Source of the DNA: Moduliflexus sp964602655 | GTDB taxonomy: Bacteria; Moduliflexota; Moduliflexia; Moduliflexales; Moduliflexaceae | Assembly: GCA_964602655.1 (NCBI GenBank) | Contig: CAZRSF010000077.1 | Location: 1 to 30,788 of the forward strand | Direction: 5' to 3' | DNA length: 30,788 nt | Part shown: one piece after another, positions 29,585-30,788 of the stretch | Layout of the letters: each line of letters starts with the position of its first letter | How positions within the stretch are numbered: the stretch's first letter is position 1 | Position numbers and translations under genes: made by a program | Notes under the pieces: model-generated | Told to the model about the DNA's origin: nothing | Databases searched by the model: none | What the model saw: only the letters and a program-made list of their open reading frames with translations

Positions 29585-30788
29585 ATGGGATTAAAAGTTG
29601 AGCAATTGTTAGACTTTCTGATCAAAAACAATGCGTATGAAGTGGTACTGGCAATGGATGCTCCTCCAACATGCCGCATGGAGTTCAATGGCGCGTTCAA
29701 GCCGATGAACCAGACAAAACTCACCGTTGAAGACCTGAAAGATGTGGCAAGTCAAATACTCTCTCCGAAAGATAAAAAAGAGTTCGACGAAAGCGGCATA
29801 GTGGATATGTCGGTGGTTCGTCCGAATTTGGGACGTTTTTCAGGCACGATGTCTCGCAAAAACAACACCATCGCCATCACCATTCGAAACATCAATATCG
29901 AAATCTTGTTAGAATACATGGTCAAGCATAATGCGTCTGACGTCTATCTGACCTTCGACTATCCGCCAGCCTATCGAATCGAAGGCATCACTCAGGCTGT
30001 CGGCGACCATAAATTCACGATGGAAGATACCGAAGATTTGGTCGCCCAGATGACGAATGTCAAGCAGAAAAAAGAGTTCGAGGAAACGTATGAAGTCAAC
30101 CTTGCCCTTTTTTACCCGAAACTTGGCCGATTCCGCGTCAATATCTTCCGCCAGAGAAACTGCGCGGGGGCGGTCATTCGACAAATCAAAGTGGATATTC
30201 TGACGACGGAGCAACTACAACTGCCGTCGAGTTTGAATGATATTGTCATGGCAAAACGCGGGCTGGTCATCGTCGTCGGCGCGACCGGTTCCGGTAAATC
30301 AACCTCGCTGGCGGCGATGATCGACTACCGCAACGCCAATTCCCCCGGCCACATCATCACGATCGAAGACCCGGTCGAGTATGTCCATCCGCATAAAAAA
30401 TGCGTCATTACGCAGCGCGAAGTCGGCACGGACACGGTGTCATTCAAAGCCGCGTTGAAAAATACGCTGCGTCAAGCGCCGGACGTGATTCTGCTTGGAG
30501 AAATCCGCGATACGGAAACGATGGAACATGCCGTCGAATTCGCGGAAACCGGCCACCTTTCGATTGGCACGCTCCACGCCAACAACGCGAACCAGGCGAT
30601 TGAGCGTATTATGAACTTTTTCCCGATTGAACGACATGAGCAAATCTATCAGCAATTGTCGTTGAATCTGCGCGCGATTGTCTCGCAGCGCTTAGTGCGG
30701 ACGGTTGACGGTAAACGACGAGCGGCAGTCGAAATCATGCTCAATAAGCCGCGCGGTGTGGTTAGCTCGATGGCTGATGAGCAGGGTC
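29585..30788 (+). CDS. PilT/PilU-like ATPase with duplicated N-terminal domain (partial)
   Basis: An open frame from the ATG at 29585 (GGAGG about 9 nt upstream) runs without a stop to the window edge (401 codons). Residues 1-101 (VEQLLDFLIKNNAYEVVLAM) and 105-201 (IEILLEYMVKHNASDVYLTF) are two copies of the PilT/PilU N-terminal domain, each ending in a GRF(S/R) strand and IRxI. A normal ATPase core follows: Walker A GATGSGKST (232-240), IITIEDPVEYVH, LLGEIRDTETMEHAVEFAETGH and IGTLHANNANQAIERI. The EFAETGHL box is PilU-like. PilU normally has a single N-terminal domain. It likely works with the PilT encoded just upstream. The C-terminus lies outside the window. Confidence 0.9.
   Translation, partial: MGLKVEQLLDFLIKNNAYEVVLAMDAPPTCRMEFNGAFKPMNQTKLTVEDLKDVASQILSPKDKKEFDESGIVDMSVVRPNLGRFSGTMSRKNNTIAITIRNINIEILLEYMVKHNASDVYLTFDYPPAYRIEGITQAVGDHKFTMEDTEDLVAQMTNVKQKKEFEETYEVNLALFYPKLGRFRVNIFRQRNCAGAVIRQIKVDILTTEQLQLPSSLNDIVMAKRGLVIVVGATGSGKSTSLAAMIDYRNANSPGHIITIEDPVEYVHPHKKCVITQREVGTDTVSFKAALKNTLRQAPDVILLGEIRDTETMEHAVEFAETGHLSIGTLHANNANQAIERIMNFFPIERHEQIYQQLSLNLRAIVSQRLVRTVDGKRRAAVEIMLNKPRGVVSSMADEQG

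Overview
The window looks like a chromosomal segment of an uncultured Gram-negative bacterium of roughly even base composition. Lipobox peptides, an exported MsrB, undecaprenyl-phosphate glycan genes and type IV pilus retraction ATPases support a diderm. Abundant short perfect palindromes and the gene mix suggest an environmental, possibly filamentous lineage such as candidate phylum KSB3 (Modulibacteria), but the sequence alone does not prove the taxon. No rRNA, tRNA, CRISPR array, complete insertion sequence or prophage was seen.

Layout. 1-5773: an exported methionine sulfoxide reductase B (minus) diverges from a surface-glycan group (plus): sugar aminotransferase, polyprenyl-phosphate sugar-1-phosphate transferase, an odd ferredoxin-fused aldo/keto reductase and a GT4 glycosyltransferase. 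5814-7913: an adenine-specific DNA methyltransferase with a palindromic element inserted in frame. 14421-7922 (minus, tightly packed): transglutaminase-like protein, GT2 glycosyltransferase, a dynamin-like GTPase of the RdcA/CrfC type, an RdcB-like partner, a patatin phospholipase and a RelE-type toxin-antitoxin pair. 14721-15692: a 2-hydroxyacid dehydrogenase. 15693-16239: a gene-poor stretch holding a decayed phosphoesterase fragment broken up by hairpin repeats. 16240-16644: a YaiI/YqxD protein.

16719-20976 (minus) is the most unusual part: a membrane-anchored AAA-type ATPase, two tiny lipobox peptides (24 and 28 residues), a four-helix membrane protein and an XRE regulator. They share operator-like sites of the form YTAAC-N4-GTTAR, two of them lying across consensus-like promoters. 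I read this as a small self-regulated envelope system of unknown function.

21194-26322 (minus): a nucleoside/simple-sugar ABC importer operon (ATPase, permease, permease, BMP-type binding protein) with a HicBA toxin-antitoxin pair sitting between the two permease genes. 26453-28162 (minus): a dNTP triphosphohydrolase and a lipoate-protein-ligase-like protein. 28360-30788 (plus): two pilus retraction ATPases; the second runs off the window and has a duplicated N-terminal domain.

Several families of short hairpins recur between and inside genes, and one copy carries the ribosome binding site of the aldo/keto reductase. The most promising undescribed units are (i) the RdcA-RdcB-patatin operon and (ii) the XRE/lipopeptide/AAA-ATPase regulon.
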